64,000 nt of DNA from Cryobacterium breve (GCF_027594785.1 NZ_CP075584.1:930001-994000); one strand, 5' to 3'; shown: positions 1-9,401, numbered from the stretch's first letter. Notes: generated by a model from the letters alone, not told the origin. Numbers and translations are program-made.

Positions 1-993
1 GCCGGCCTGACCGGAGTCGGGTTCACGAAGGTCCTGTACGCCGTGGAAGACCTCTGCGACTGGGCCTGGCGGGGCAAACCGGAGTGGTTGAGGCCGGTCG
101 CCGGCGGCCTCGTGCTCGGTCTGGTGCTCTTTGCCTTGCCCCAGATGTACGGGGTCGGTTACCCGGTCCTGGAGAAGGGCGTCCAGGGCGGCTATGCCCT
201 GGGCTTCGTTGCGCTCTTGCTCGTCGGCAAGGTCGTGGCGACGAGCCTGACCATCGGCATCGGCGGCTCCGGAGGAGTGTTCGCACCGTCACTCTTCATC
301 GGAGCGATGCTCGGTGCCGCATTCGGCGATGTCGCCGGCATGGTGTTTCCCGTGTTCGCCGGGCAAACCGGCACGTTTGCCTTGGTCGGCATGGGAGCAG
401 TCTTCGCCGGAGCCACGCGGGCCCCGATCACGGCAGCAATTATCCTGTTCGAACTAACCGGGGAATATTCGATCATCCTTCCTCTGCTGCTCGCGATCGT
501 GATCGCGACGGGCGTGTCCCGATTGCTCAGCAAGGACACGATCTACACGCTCAAACTTCGCCGCCGCGGCGTGAGCGTCGACGGCGGTCCCGGGGGAATC
601 CTGCTGCATTCCACGCTCGTGCGTGAGGTCATGACGGATGCTCCGGGTGCGGTGAGTTCCCGGCTCACGCCCGCCGCAGGAGCGCGGATCCTGATCGATT
701 CCGGCAAACGCGCCCTGCCGGTTCTTCATAGCGACGGAACGTTCATCGGGATCGTGACCGTCGCTGCCATATCCGACTCCCTGGGCAACGATGACGACAG
801 CAGTGCGATCACCCTCAGCGCCCTGATCGAGACGCCCACTGCCGCGAGCCCCGACGATACCCTGGACAGCGTTCTGGATCGGGTTCTGGCGGCCAGCGAG
901 AGCGATGGCCTGCCCGTCGTCGACTCGACAGGTATGCTCCGAGGCTGGCTCACACTCAATGCCGTCCTCCGAACCGTGACGGCCAGACCCTGA
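1..993 (+). CDS. CLC-family chloride channel/transporter, C-terminal part
   Basis: The reading frame is open from base 1, so the start lies outside the window. The visible 330 or so residues contain several hydrophobic helices and the CLC selectivity motif GSGGVFAPSLFIGA, followed by the glycine-rich GMGAVFAGATRAPITA stretch typical of this family. After the membrane part, from about position 600, there is a soluble tail with two CBS-type segments (REVMTDAPGAV, then LDSVLDRVLAASESDGLPVVD), which usually sense nucleotides. The protein moves chloride or similar anions across the cytoplasmic membrane, as a channel or as an H+/Cl- antiporter; the gating glutamate region is too incomplete to decide. 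It ends 28 bases before the next permease gene and may be co-transcribed with it. Family assignment is secure. Confidence 0.93.
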   Translation, partial: AGLTGVGFTKVLYAVEDLCDWAWRGKPEWLRPVAGGLVLGLVLFALPQMYGVGYPVLEKGVQGGYALGFVALLLVGKVVATSLTIGIGGSGGVFAPSLFIGAMLGAAFGDVAGMVFPVFAGQTGTFALVGMGAVFAGATRAPITAAIILFELTGEYSIILPLLLAIVIATGVSRLLSKDTIYTLKLRRRGVSVDGGPGGILLHSTLVREVMTDAPGAVSSRLTPAAGARILIDSGKRALPVLHSDGTFIGIVTVAAISDSLGNDDDSSAITLSALIETPTAASPDDTLDSVLDRVLAASESDGLPVVDSTGMLRGWLTLNAVLRTVTARP

Positions 994-1020
994 CACAGCG
1001 ACGATCAAGGAAGTCGAAAG

Positions 1021-2410
1021 ATGTCAAAGCTCCCGGGCGGATTGTCGTCACGATCTCGCGCCATACTGCTGATGGCCTTCGCATTTTCCGTGATGGCCGA
1101 CCCGGTCTCTTCGGTCGCCTACGCGGTCGAAGCGGCGCTGCGCGCTCTGGACGGCGACCTGAGTCTCCTTGTCCCTACGATGTTCCTGGTCATCGCCATC
1201 ATCGCGCTGGTGATCGTGAACTACCGGCAGCTCATTTTCCGGTATCCCAAAGGTGGTGGAGCCTCCGCGGCTGTCGGTGAAGCCTTCGGGGATGCCTGGT
1301 CATTCATCCCGATCGGTGCCCTGGTCGTCGATTTCGTACTGACCATTGCCGTGAGCGTCTCGGCAGGAGCCTCGGCGCTCATCGCCTATTTCCCTGACCT
1401 GGCACCCTGGCGACTCCTTCTCGCGTGTGGCCTGATTCTCGCCGTGGCAATGCTGACTCTGTTCGGGCAACTCGGCCGCCTGGTCTTCGCCGCGATGGCT
1501 CTTGCATTCATCACTGTGACTGTCGTCGTCCTGTGCTTCGGTCTCGGCGCAACACCGCAAGCCGCCGCCGCAGTTCCGGAATCGTCTGGCCACGTCCCGA
1601 TTGTGGCCGTTGTGCTGGCGTTCCCGGTTGCCATGGCACTCGCCACGGGAGTGGAGGCGCCATCGACCGCAATTGCCGAACTCGGCGAGCTGAATGACCG
1701 GGGTCGCCGACGATTCGGTCGGGTGACGCTCTGGCTGACCCTGGCCGTCGTTGGAACGTTGACCCTCGGCGTCGCACTGGAGGTGGTGCACTTGCGCATC
1801 GGAGTCCCCGGCGCCGACACCACCCAGATCGCGGAACTTGCGCGCCTGGCTGCCCCGGAACCCCTGTTTGCTGCATTTCAATTCACCACTGCCCTCCTGG
1901 TCGTCGCCGCGGCCAGCTCGTCGTTCCAGGCAGGACCCGGGATGCTGAAGGCTCTCGCACGCCACACCGGTCCCGACGGTCGCCGGGTCGGGATTCTCCC
2001 TGCAGTGCTCGACCGCACGAACGCCCGCCATGCCCCCGTCTGGGGAGTTGCACTGTTCGGAGTGCTCGCTGTGGTGGTGACGGTACTCGCGGGCGGCGAT
2101 GATCAGACACTCGTCCTCTACTACGCCGTGTCCGTCTTCCTCAGCTTCCTGGGGGGCCTGCTTGCCATGGCCAGGTTCTCCCCACCGGGACCGGCATCCC
2201 GCTTCCCTCGTACTGAACCTCGTCGGCGCGGCGACCGTGGCGTTCACACTCATCGTGAACCTCGCTCGCGTCCTGCCACTGGTGAGCCTCGCCGCGTCAC
2301 TGCTGGTGTCGGCCATCCTCTACCTCGTTTGGGCGCGCGCAGGACGCCCCGAGGGAATCCGCATGGACACCTCCGATCACGCGGATGGCGACGGCGATCC
2401 CCGGCCGTGA
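1021..2410 (+). pseudogene. APC-superfamily amino acid permease-like protein, frameshifted near its 3' end
   Basis: The first 385 or so codons encode a polytopic membrane protein of the APC amino acid/polyamine permease type, with about ten hydrophobic segments beginning MSKLPGGLSSRSRAILLMAF. Near 2193 the frame breaks. The sensible continuation (a hydrophobic stretch containing NLVGAATVAFTLIVNLARVL, then a charged tail) lies one frame over and stops at 2410, whereas the uncorrected frame runs on as arginine-rich nonsense to 2493. Removing one C from the CCCC run at about 2190-2193 restores a protein of about 462 residues. An insertion in a homopolymer is more likely than decay because the rest is intact. 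The substrate is unknown. A strong hairpin terminator follows the repaired stop. Confidence 0.75.
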
Positions 2411-2422
2411 GCACCGGAACGC

Positions 2423-2456
2423 ACGAACGGCCCATGCCTAAGCACGGGCCGTTCGT
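2423..2456. terminator. Hairpin terminator between convergent genes
   Basis: A perfect 11-bp inverted repeat (ACGAACGGCCC at 2423-2433 and its complement at 2446-2456) with a 12-base loop sits between the permease on the plus strand and the binding-protein gene on the minus strand. It can serve both directions. Confidence 0.8.
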
Positions 2457-2468
2457 CATAACAGCGGC

Positions 2469-3362
2469 TTACTTGGTGAGCGAGTCCACGTAGTCCTGGT
2501 GTTCCGCGATCCACTTTGCAACGATGGGGCCATAGTCCTGGCCGTCATAGTCGACGAACATCGCGGTCTCGAGCGAGTACAACTGGTCGAGGTCCATCTT
2601 GTAGCCGGACAGCCACTTGGTGGCCTGCGGGAAGTCAGTGCCGAAGTCCTTCTTGCCGTAGGCGTGGATGGTCTCCGTGGCGCCCAGGGTGCCCTCGGGG
2701 TCTTCGAGGTTCTTCAGGTCGAAGGAGCCGTACGCCCAGTGCGGCTCCCAGAGGGTCACGGCGATGTTCTCACCGGTCTTCGCTGCTGCCGTGAGCTCTG
2801 TGAGCATCGCTGCGGTCGACGAGGTCTGGTAGTCCATCTTCTCGAGTCCGTAGGTCGGAATCGTCTTGTTCGTGACCGCTTCGGTCAGGCCGGCTCCCGG
2901 TTCGATGCCCACGATTTTGTTGCCGAACAGGTCGGCGTTCGCGGCCAGTTCGGCGATCGAGTTGATCGGCGCATCCGCGTTCACGGCGATGGTGTTCTTC
3001 GCCTCGGTGTTCCAGGCCGCGAGTTCGGTGATCTTGTCACCGTATTCCTTGACGTAGGTGGCGTGGGTGTTCGGAAGCCAGACGTCGAGGTTCATGTCGT
3101 AGTCGCCGGTGGACAGCCCCGCGTAGACCGCAGCGACGTCGGCGTACTCGAGTTCGACGTTGTAGCCCTGCTTGTCCAGGATGGCCTTCCAGAGCTCGGA
3201 CGCCGCGACACCCTCGTCCCAACCGTTGAACACGGCGATCGTGAGGTCTTTGTTGTCGGAGTTGCCGTTGCCGACGGTCTGCGCGGGCGTTGCTGCACAG
3301 CCCGTGAAAGCGAGGAGCCCGACGGCTCCGAGAGCGATGATGCTGAGGGAACGGTTCTTCAT
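2469..3362 (-). CDS. opuAC: Glycine betaine/proline ABC transporter, substrate-binding lipoprotein
   Basis: This is the extracellular substrate-binding protein of a quaternary-ammonium (glycine betaine/proline-type) ABC importer used in osmoprotection. From ATG 3362 (preceded by AGGAAG) it encodes 297 residues. It starts with a lipoprotein signal, positively charged MKNRSLS, a hydrophobic core and the lipobox LLAFTGC, so the cysteine at about residue 22 would be lipidated. The OpuAC fold is recognisable from IAVFNGWDEGVAASELWKAIL and from NLDVWLPNTHATYVKEY; the aromatic residues in these segments probably form the cation-pi cage. A longer frame reaches 3443 but has no signal-like start. It is the last gene of the ATPase-permease-binding protein operon on the minus strand. 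Confidence 0.93.
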   Translation of the reverse strand: MKNRSLSIIALGAVGLLAFTGCAATPAQTVGNGNSDNKDLTIAVFNGWDEGVAASELWKAILDKQGYNVELEYADVAAVYAGLSTGDYDMNLDVWLPNTHATYVKEYGDKITELAAWNTEAKNTIAVNADAPINSIAELAANADLFGNKIVGIEPGAGLTEAVTNKTIPTYGLEKMDYQTSSTAAMLTELTAAAKTGENIAVTLWEPHWAYGSFDLKNLEDPEGTLGATETIHAYGKKDFGTDFPQATKWLSGYKMDLDQLYSLETAMFVDYDGQDYGPIVAKWIAEHQDYVDSLTK

Positions 3363-3416
3363 GTGTCTTCCTGTCTTGTCACCTGCTGTGGGTGACCGGG
3401 GTTGACGGATGTGACC

Positions 3417-3462
3417 GGCCGCCGAGGCGGCCGGGCGTGACACGGAGACAGGTGTCTCCGTG
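3417..3462 (-). promoter_or_regulatory. Paired hairpins between permease and binding-protein genes
   Basis: Two short hairpins lie in the 180-bp gap inside the transporter operon: CGGCCGCC/GGCGGCCG at about 3417-3434 and CACGGAGACA/TGTCTCCGTG at 3441-3462. Hairpins in this place often set the ratio of binding protein to membrane components by attenuating or protecting mRNA. The function here is inferred from position only. Confidence 0.45.
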
Positions 3463-3542
3463 AGTCTTGGAGGTGCCGGTCAGAACGAACTCGACCGGCG
3501 GGAATCGAGGGGGGACGTCCTCTCGCCCGGAGCCGGTCAGAC

Positions 3543-4484
3543 TCAGGCGGGCTGCGGCGTCTTCAGGTCTGCTACGGGCGCGCTGATCGCGCTTTCGGCG
3601 GCAGCCGCGGCGGACTGCCGACGGTGCTTGCGCGCCGCCAGGAGCCGGCCGATCGGGGTGCTTCCCGTGCCGAGGGAGGCGGTCATCCGGTCGAGGAAGA
3701 TCGCGAGGATCACGACGGCCAGTCCGGCTTCGAAGCCGAGCGACACGTCGATCCGGCTGAGGCTCGCCACGACCTGCTGGCCGAGACCGCCCGCACCGAC
3801 CATTCCGGCGATGACGACCATCGAGAGGGAGAGCATGATGACCTGATTGATACCGGCCATGACCGTGGGCATCGCCAATGGCAGCTGGATCTGACGGAGT
3901 ATCCTCGCCGGCGACGCACCGAATGCCTCGCCCGCCTCGACGACCTCACGATCGACGCTGCGGATGCCGAGCTCGGTCAGGCGGACGCCCGGAGCCATCG
4001 CGAAGATGATCGTTGCCTCAATGCCGGGCACGACTCCCACCCGAAAGAGGATCAGCGCGGGAATCAGGTAGACGAAGGCGGGCATGGTCTGCATGAAGTC
4101 GAGAATCGGCCGGATGATCTTGGATGCCAGGTCGGACTTGGCGGCCAGGATTCCCAGGGGAATGCTGACGAGGATTGCCAGGACGCTCGCGACGAGGACC
4201 AGGGCGAGCGAGTCCATTGCGTTCTGCCACTGGTCGACACCCACGATGACGATGAGGCCGACGACGGCTCCGACGGCGAATTTCCAGCCGCGGACCATCA
4301 GGCCCAGAGCGCCGGCCACGAGGACGATCACCCAGAACGGCGGAGAGGCGAGGACGAGGTCGACGAACTCATAGGCGCCGTTGAAGATGGTGCGTACAAA
4401 ATCGAAGAGGAAGCTGAAGTTGTCGGTGATGAAGGCGATGAAGTCGTCGGCCCAGCTGCCGAGCGGGATACGGAAGTCGTTCAC
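3543..4484 (-). CDS. opuAB: Glycine betaine/proline ABC transporter, permease
   Basis: This is the membrane-spanning permease of the osmoprotectant importer, 313 residues. The N-terminus (IPLGSWADDFIAFITDNFSFLFDFVRTIF) matches the periplasmic/first-helix part of ProW/OpuAB proteins. The core has six or more hydrophobic helices and the ABC-permease EAA loop, GEAFGASPARILRQIQLPLAMPTVMAGINQ, with the conserved glycine. Its start overlaps the ATPase stop by four bases (4481-4484), so translation is coupled. A 180-bp gap with hairpins separates it from the binding-protein gene. Assignment is secure; the exact substrate (betaine, proline, carnitine) cannot be told from sequence. Confidence 0.93.
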   Translation of the reverse strand: MNDFRIPLGSWADDFIAFITDNFSFLFDFVRTIFNGAYEFVDLVLASPPFWVIVLVAGALGLMVRGWKFAVGAVVGLIVIVGVDQWQNAMDSLALVLVASVLAILVSIPLGILAAKSDLASKIIRPILDFMQTMPAFVYLIPALILFRVGVVPGIEATIIFAMAPGVRLTELGIRSVDREVVEAGEAFGASPARILRQIQLPLAMPTVMAGINQVIMLSLSMVVIAGMVGAGGLGQQVVASLSRIDVSLGFEAGLAVVILAIFLDRMTASLGTGSTPIGRLLAARKHRRQSAAAAAESAISAPVADLKTPQPA

Positions 4485-5878
4485 AGCTGTGCTCCTTCCG
4501 AGGCGGTCTCGCGCAGGGTTTCGGTGATCACGCTGAGCGAAATGGTCGATGGCGGTTCCGTGATCGGCAGCTCCCCCGTCGTGGTGGTGACGTTGCCGAG
4601 AGCGGCAAGCAGGGTCACCCGCGGGATGACGCCGAGCAGACGGTTGCGCGCGTCGACGACGGCGATCGGCAAGTCGCTTTCGACCGCCGGCTCGACGAGG
4701 TCGACCAGGGCGGTGTCCGTGGAAACGGCCGTTGCCTCCTTGATGATGGGGCGAAGGTCGGGGTGGTTGGCCTTGACCTGCTTGAGCACGTCCCGGTCAC
4801 GCACGACCCCGACGAAGCCGAGGTCGCGCCCGACCACGAACGTGGCGGAGGTCTGCAGGTCGCGCATCGTGCGGAGGGCGGCGCGCGGCCCGGAGTTCAC
4901 CGTCACCATGGATCGCACCGGCTCCATAACGCTCCCGGCCGTGAGCACCCGCGCCCGGTCGACGTCCTGAACGAACTGGGCGACGTAGTCGTTGGCGGGG
5001 TCGGTGAGGATGTCTTCCGGAGTACCGATCTGCACGATGCGACCGTCGCGCATCACCGCGATCCGATCCCCGAGGAACATGGCCTCATTGAGGTCATGGG
5101 TGATGAAGATGATGGTCTTGCCGAGTTCGGCCTGCAGCTCGATGAGCTGTTCCTGCATTTCGCGGCGGATCAGCGGGTCGAGTGCCGAGAACGCCTCGTC
5201 CATCAGGAGCACGTCGGTATCGGCGGCCAACGCCCGACCGAGGCCGACCCTCTGTTGCATTCCGCCGGACAACTCGGACGGCATGCTGTCGGCCCAACCG
5301 TCCAGGCCCACCAGACGGATGATGGTGCGAGCCTTCGCGAGGCGCTCCACGCGAGGCATGCCCTGGATCTCGAGGCCGTACGCCACATTGTCGATCACGC
5401 TGCGGTGAGGCAGCAGGGCGAAGTGCTGGAAGACCATGGACACGCTCCGGCGACGGACGTCGCGCAGCTTGGCGGCCGGGAGTCCGGTGATCCGGGTGTC
5501 ACCGACGGTCACCGTCCCGGAGGTGGCTTCGAGCAGGCCATTGAGCATTCGAATCAGAGTGGACTTGCCCGAACCGGACAATCCCATCACCACGAAGATC
5601 TCGCCGCGCTGCACCTCGAAGGAGGCGTCGATCACGGCGGCCGTTCCGAGATGCGCAAGGTCTTCCCGACTCGCGCCGCCTTCGAGTTTCTTGACGATGT
5701 CATGCGGTCGGCGACCGAATACTTTGTACAGGTGGTCTGCCTTGACGGCGATTTCGGGGCTGGGGGACGTCGGGGCAGAGTGCTCCGCCGGGGCGGCGAA
5801 TTGCTGTGCGTGTTCGGCAACGATCTGGGTCACGGATTCTCCGGAGCGCGACGACGAGACCGGCTTCACAGCCGGCAC
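4481..5878 (-). CDS. opuAA: Glycine betaine/proline ABC transporter, ATP-binding protein with CBS domains
   Basis: This is the ATPase of the osmoprotectant importer, 465 residues. After a non-conserved N-terminal extension of about 45 residues it shows Walker A (GLSGSGKST), the ABC signature (LSGGMQQRVGLGRAL), Walker B (VLLMDEAFSALDP) and the switch histidine (IIFITHDLNEAM). The C-terminal 130 residues form two CBS repeats (RSMVTVNSGPRAALRTMRD and later DLPIAVVDARNRLLGVIPR), the ionic-strength sensor found in OpuA-type importers. It is the first gene of the operon. The start could be a little downstream; the first 20-45 residues are weakly conserved. Confidence 0.93.
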   Translation of the reverse strand: MPAVKPVSSSRSGESVTQIVAEHAQQFAAPAEHSAPTSPSPEIAVKADHLYKVFGRRPHDIVKKLEGGASREDLAHLGTAAVIDASFEVQRGEIFVVMGLSGSGKSTLIRMLNGLLEATSGTVTVGDTRITGLPAAKLRDVRRRSVSMVFQHFALLPHRSVIDNVAYGLEIQGMPRVERLAKARTIIRLVGLDGWADSMPSELSGGMQQRVGLGRALAADTDVLLMDEAFSALDPLIRREMQEQLIELQAELGKTIIFITHDLNEAMFLGDRIAVMRDGRIVQIGTPEDILTDPANDYVAQFVQDVDRARVLTAGSVMEPVRSMVTVNSGPRAALRTMRDLQTSATFVVGRDLGFVGVVRDRDVLKQVKANHPDLRPIIKEATAVSTDTALVDLVEPAVESDLPIAVVDARNRLLGVIPRVTLLAALGNVTTTTGELPITEPPSTISLSVITETLRETASEGAQL

Positions 5879-6083
5879 GTCGGGGGCTAGCTGTATCGGG
5901 CGGGTAGGCCGAGACCGGCCCTGACGCCGCTAAGCGACGTGAGCTGGAGCGACCATGGGGCCACATCCGTCTGGCCTCACCATACGACCGCGGCTCTTCC
6001 AGTCATGCTGGGGGCTGCGCGCTCGCGTCCTGATGAGGGGTACTAATTGCTTCCAGCAGCCTACCACCCTCAAGCGGGGGCCC

Positions 6084-6798
6084 TCAGATCACCAGGGTCT
6101 GTTCAACGAGACCTTGGGCGACGCGCGACAGCAACAAGCGGTTGGTTCGGGCGTATGTCCTGAGCAGCGTGAATGCTTCCTCCATGGAGATTCCGCGAGA
6201 GTGCGCCAACACGCCTTTGGCCTGTTCGATCACCACTCGAGACGTCAGCGCATTGGTGAGCCTGCTCGCGGACGGACATGCTTTCCCGGAGCGTGCGTTC
6301 CTGCAGGATTCCGATCGTGGCCACGTCGGCCAGGGCCTGCGCGGCGCGAACGTCTCCGGGCGGCAATGCGCCGGGAACGCTGGACAACAGGTTGAGTGCA
6401 CCGATTGTCGTCTCACGCAACCGCAGCGGGATAGCGAAGACGGCAGCGAAACCCTGTTCCCGTGCACTGTCCCGAAAACGTTGCCACTCCGGCGGACTGT
6501 CCTCGACGTTCGGCAGAGATACGACAGAGCCGGTCGTGAAGGATTCCACGCAGGGGCCCGCCCTGGCACTCAATTGCATGACCTCGACAAGCCTGCTCGC
6601 CTCACTCGTCGAGGCGATCACCTCCAACTCGCCGTCGGCATCCGCCAGGAGGATGCCCGCCGCCGCAATGTCGAAGAGATCCGCGCAACGCTCGACCAGC
6701 GTCTGCAGGAGATCGACCACGTCATAGTCCGCTACGAGGGTGTCAGCGAGGGTCGCGAACGTGTCGATCAAGCGATCCTCGCGAGTGCTGTCAATCAT
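6084..6798 (-). pseudogene. GAF-ANTAR antitermination regulator, frameshifted
   Basis: The N-terminal 165 residues are a GAF sensor domain (DLLQTLVERCADLFDIAAAGILL through ALADVATIGILQERTLRESMSVREQ). The C-terminal ANTAR RNA-binding domain (LTSRVVIEQAKGVLAHSRGISMEEAF, ending at 6084) is in the neighbouring frame. Dropping one base at 6261-6262, where GAGCAGCTCACC reads GAGCAGGCTCACC, joins them into a normal protein of 237 residues. ANTAR proteins bind tandem hairpins in nascent RNA to prevent termination; GAF would sense a small ligand or redox state. It overlaps the upstream GAF-ANTAR gene by eight bases. The frameshift has the same form as many others in this window, so a consensus error is the simplest reading. 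Confidence 0.8.
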
Positions 6799-7540
6799 GA
6801 GACCCTTCGATCTGCTTTTCGTTCACGGCAAAGCTCAATCGACGGTCGATGATCTCGGCTGCAATATCGAGCATGGATCGTCCGGCGGCGAATGCATGAC
6901 CCTGGATCACGAGGAAGGCATCCGCAGCGGAAATGCCCAACTGCGCGAGGACCATGCCCGTGGCCTGATGAATCTCCCGGCGAGAGAATGCCCTCCGGGT
7001 GGCCATGTCGGCCTCACCGACATGTTCACTCTCGGACAACCTGAGAGCTCGAGAGAGGACCATCCGACTCACGACGGTTGTGAGGACCTCCATGTGCCGA
7101 ATATCTTGCTCACCGAGTTGATACGGCTGATTCGTGTACAAGTCGATCGCCCCGATGCGCAGCGGACCCAGCATCAATGGAAACGCGAAGACCGCACCGA
7201 GGTTTTCTGCGATGATTGCTTCCGAAAAGGCCGGCCATACGTGCTTGGGCCGTTTACGGATGTCCGGCTCCAGAACGGGCGCCGCGGTCTCCAGCGCGTC
7301 CCAGCACGGACCCTCCCCAAGATCGAATTGCAGCTCGTCGAGCCGGAACGATTGAGCGTCGCTCGCAGAAATTGTTTCAGCGGCCAGAACGTGACCGAAC
7401 GTGGAGATGGACAGCCCGTCGACAGGCAACAGTGCCAGGAGGGGCTCGTAGAGGCGCGACTCGTCACCCGCCAGGGCGATCAACGAGTCCTCTGTCCCTG
7501 CTAATCGGTCAGGCATTGACATCGCGTCCGCGATTCCCAC
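6791..7540 (-). CDS. GAF-ANTAR antitermination regulator
   Basis: An intact protein of up to 249 residues with the same architecture as its downstream partner. A GAF domain (about residues 20-165, LLPVDGLSISTFG through LTTVVSRMVLSRAL) is followed by an ANTAR domain (about 185-240, RREIHQATGMVLAQLGISAADAFLVIQGHAFAAGRSMLDIA). ANTAR proteins control transcripts post-initiation by RNA antitermination. The first start codon is GTG 7540; two ATG codons at 7522 and 7516 are possible alternatives, and no strong ribosome-binding site decides between them. Two adjacent GAF-ANTAR genes may act together or sense different signals. Confidence 0.85.
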   Translation of the reverse strand: MGIADAMSMPDRLAGTEDSLIALAGDESRLYEPLLALLPVDGLSISTFGHVLAAETISASDAQSFRLDELQFDLGEGPCWDALETAAPVLEPDIRKRPKHVWPAFSEAIIAENLGAVFAFPLMLGPLRIGAIDLYTNQPYQLGEQDIRHMEVLTTVVSRMVLSRALRLSESEHVGEADMATRRAFSRREIHQATGMVLAQLGISAADAFLVIQGHAFAAGRSMLDIAAEIIDRRLSFAVNEKQIEGSHD

Positions 7541-7711
7541 TGCCGACCGGATTCACACGCTTCCGCTGCATATCCGAAACCTACTCTCCTGGCTCCGAAA
7601 TGTGCAGATTCCCAGAGTGTTCCCACAACTCGAAACAAGTAACGCTGATGACCAACCGTGACTCCACCTTTTTCAGGCGACGGTTTGGCCGATCACGGTA
7701 CGTTGGGAGAC

Positions 7712-7930
7712 GTGACTAGCCGTATCGGACGCATGGCCCTGATCACCGTCGGTGTGATCGCTCTGATCCTTGGCGGGGTCTGGGCGGGGCAGGGCATGAA
7801 TCTGATCCCGGGGAGTTTCATGACGGGTGACCGGATGTGGTTTTCCATCGGTCTCATCCTCGCCATCGTCGGGATCATCCTGATTATGCTCGGCCTACGA
7901 GGGCCGCGGCGCGACGGCAGGAACAACTGA
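7712..7930 (+). CDS. Small two-helix membrane protein
   Basis: A 72-residue protein with two hydrophobic helices (MALITVGVIALILGGVWAG and MWFSIGLILAIVGIILIMLGL) separated by a short polar loop and ending in a basic tail. GTG 7712 is preferred: a TANNNT-type -10 (TACGTT, 7699-7704) ends seven bases upstream, which would give a leaderless mRNA. ATG 7733 is the alternative. No function is recognised. It is the last chromosomal gene before the tRNA-Glu-directed element. Confidence 0.6.
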   Translation: MTSRIGRMALITVGVIALILGGVWAGQGMNLIPGSFMTGDRMWFSIGLILAIVGIILIMLGLRGPRRDGRNN

Positions 7931-7970
7931 GGCGTGCCATCGCCACAGACACTGAGTGAGGCTGACCAAC

Positions 7971-8092
7971 CCCGAAAACGGGCTTCCTGAGGCGCTTAAA
8001 CAAGAAGGCCCGGTTCACCTTGTTTTCAAGGGAACCGGGCAATTGTGACCCCAGCGGGATTCGAACCCGCGTTACCGCCGTGAGAGGGCGAT
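7971..8092. repeat. Left attachment repeat with tRNA-Glu 3' remnant
   Basis: This repeat matches 14185-14306 with three mismatches in the first 20 bases and none after 7991. Bases 8046-8092 equal the 3' part of tRNA-Glu, and identity stops at 8092/14306, which places the crossover inside the tRNA anticodon-arm to 3'-end segment. Bases 8008-8040 form the tRNA terminator hairpin (GGCCCGGTTC ... GAACCGGGC with an inner CCTTG/CAAGG stem). Confidence 0.9.
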
Positions 8093-8192
8093 TCTTACCG
8101 TTTTCATGCCAGAAGTAGAAACTCAAATGCCTGATCAATGGTGTCTTCATGATCATAGAGATTCGGCTTCGTCCACGTTGTTCTCAAAAAAG

Positions 8193-8211
8193 TGTTGCCA
8201 AAATGTTGCCA
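8193..8211. repeat. Arm-type integrase site candidate, left end
   Basis: The 19-base sequence TGTTGCCAAAATGTTGCCA, itself a direct repeat of TGTTGCCA with an 11-base period, occurs here and again at 14163-14181, near the inner side of both attachment repeats. Paired short direct repeats beside both att cores are what lambda-type integrases bind with their N-terminal domain. Confidence 0.6.
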
Positions 8212-8619
8212 TTTTGGCTGTGCGCCCATTTCGCGCCCTTTTTTCAACCTTGCTCTGCGACCCACAGTGAGCGCTCGCAAGGTGGCATCAACTCGGTGCA
8301 CGCCGTCGAAAGAATGAGGCGTGTCGCAATCGGCACCTTTCAGCCTCGACCGGGTGGAACGTGTCAAGCCAGGAGCAGCCCCGCCCGAATCCGTCAGACA
8401 CCGTCGTCGAGAGATTCGGCTCATGCTCGTCAGTCACTGTTCGCTCACCCAACCTCGACCGTCTCTCGCTTTCTGGCTATGGTCTTGGCCAGGCGTTGCT
8501 CTGTCCGCATCTGCATCTCAGTAAGGGAACCCTTGGCGGGCGTGCCTCAAACGGGGGCGTGAGCGCTGTAGAGTCAGGCCCATGAAGCGCAACTGCGCGC
8601 TTCTCAATGGGGGGAAACC

Positions 8620-9244
8620 ATGAACTCTGTAAGGAAAACTCTGCTCGGAATAGGGGTGGGCATCGCGACGAGCGTGCTTATCGTTGCCGGGCTCGCGGCT
8701 CCGGCCACTGCTGCTGAGGCACCGGTTGCAAGCTCGCAGGTTTCGTCACAGGCGTCACCTGCTCAAGAACTCACCGCCGCCCAGATTGATGCCGCCTACG
8801 TGGCTTTGCGCGATTCCAGCGTGCCTCGAAAGACGTCCACGGCGAAGGACGGACAGGCGGTCACTACCTTCACGCTGCCCACTGGATCGAAGATGAGCTT
8901 TCAGGAGGCTCAAGCCAGAAGTAGCGACGGATCTCGGTGGGGTGGTTACCCCGTATCTGAGTGGCGGCATCGACGCGAAATACGGCATCTACGTCGACTT
9001 CAACAGGACTGACCAGGGCGTGATTGTCTCCGGGGGCGGCGCAGGCCTAGCTGCAGCGCTTTGCTTCATCCCCGGCGTCGGAATCCCCCTGTGCGTCGTT
9101 GCCGTCTCGGTCGTGGCTGCAGCGACGGCAGCGCTGGCCGCGCACGGACTGTGCCGCAACACTATGCGCGTCTACATTCAGGCTCCTTGGATACCCCGAG
9201 TGCCGCTAAGTGAAGTCGGCCCTCGGGCAGGAGCCATCTTCTAG
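8620..9244 (+). pseudogene. Secreted protein with hydrophobic C-terminal half, frameshifted
   Basis: ATG 8620 follows GGGGGGAAA at good spacing. The first 33 residues are a signal peptide (MNSVRKTLLGIGVGIATSVL, then a core ending ATAA for signal peptidase). The frame breaks at 8906-8910, where an AGCT has become AGGCT. Removing the extra G gives SFQELKPEVATDLGGVVTPY and runs on to a glycine/alanine-rich hydrophobic domain (GGGAGLAAALCFIPGVGIPL, then CVVAVSVVAAATAALAAHGLC) and a stop at 9244, about 207 residues. Three cysteines lie in the hydrophobic part. A secreted protein with a membrane-active-looking domain beside a membrane protein and a repressor suggests a bacteriocin-like product, but I recognise no family. 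Confidence 0.6.
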
Positions 9245-9329
9245 AGGACAGGAAGGTCGGCGGCGCCATACCTCGGGAATTGGCGCCACCGGCTTCTTTT
9301 CATTTCGAGAACGACCTTGGCATCCTTTT

Positions 9330-9374
9330 TGGAAAGTTGACTTTCCATCTGTATGGAAAGTAAACTTTCCATAC
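9330..9374 (+). promoter_or_regulatory. Tandem operator palindromes
   Basis: Two palindromes share the core GGAAAG-N4-CTTTCC. The first, TGGAAAGTTGACTTTCCA, covers 9330-9347. The second is perfect over 10-bp arms (GTATGGAAAG at 9351-9360, its complement at 9365-9374). Their centres are 24 bases apart, and the second ends 27 bases upstream of ATG 9402. They are the likely binding sites of the XRE protein encoded two genes downstream. Confidence 0.7.
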
Positions 9375-9401
9375 ACGCTCGTCCAAACTAGGGAGTCCGA
9401 G

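Noticed and set aside
23..1008. Long minus-strand frames opposite the CLC gene
   Set aside because: They are arginine/alanine-rich shadows of a strong conserved gene, with no domain of their own.
3624..5890. Long plus-strand frames opposite the transporter permease and ATPase
   Set aside because: They are antisense shadows created by high-GC codon usage; the minus-strand genes carry all ABC motifs.
5879..5990. Riboswitch upstream of the betaine transporter operon
   Set aside because: No recognisable riboswitch fold or terminator pair was found; GC-rich sequence alone is not evidence.
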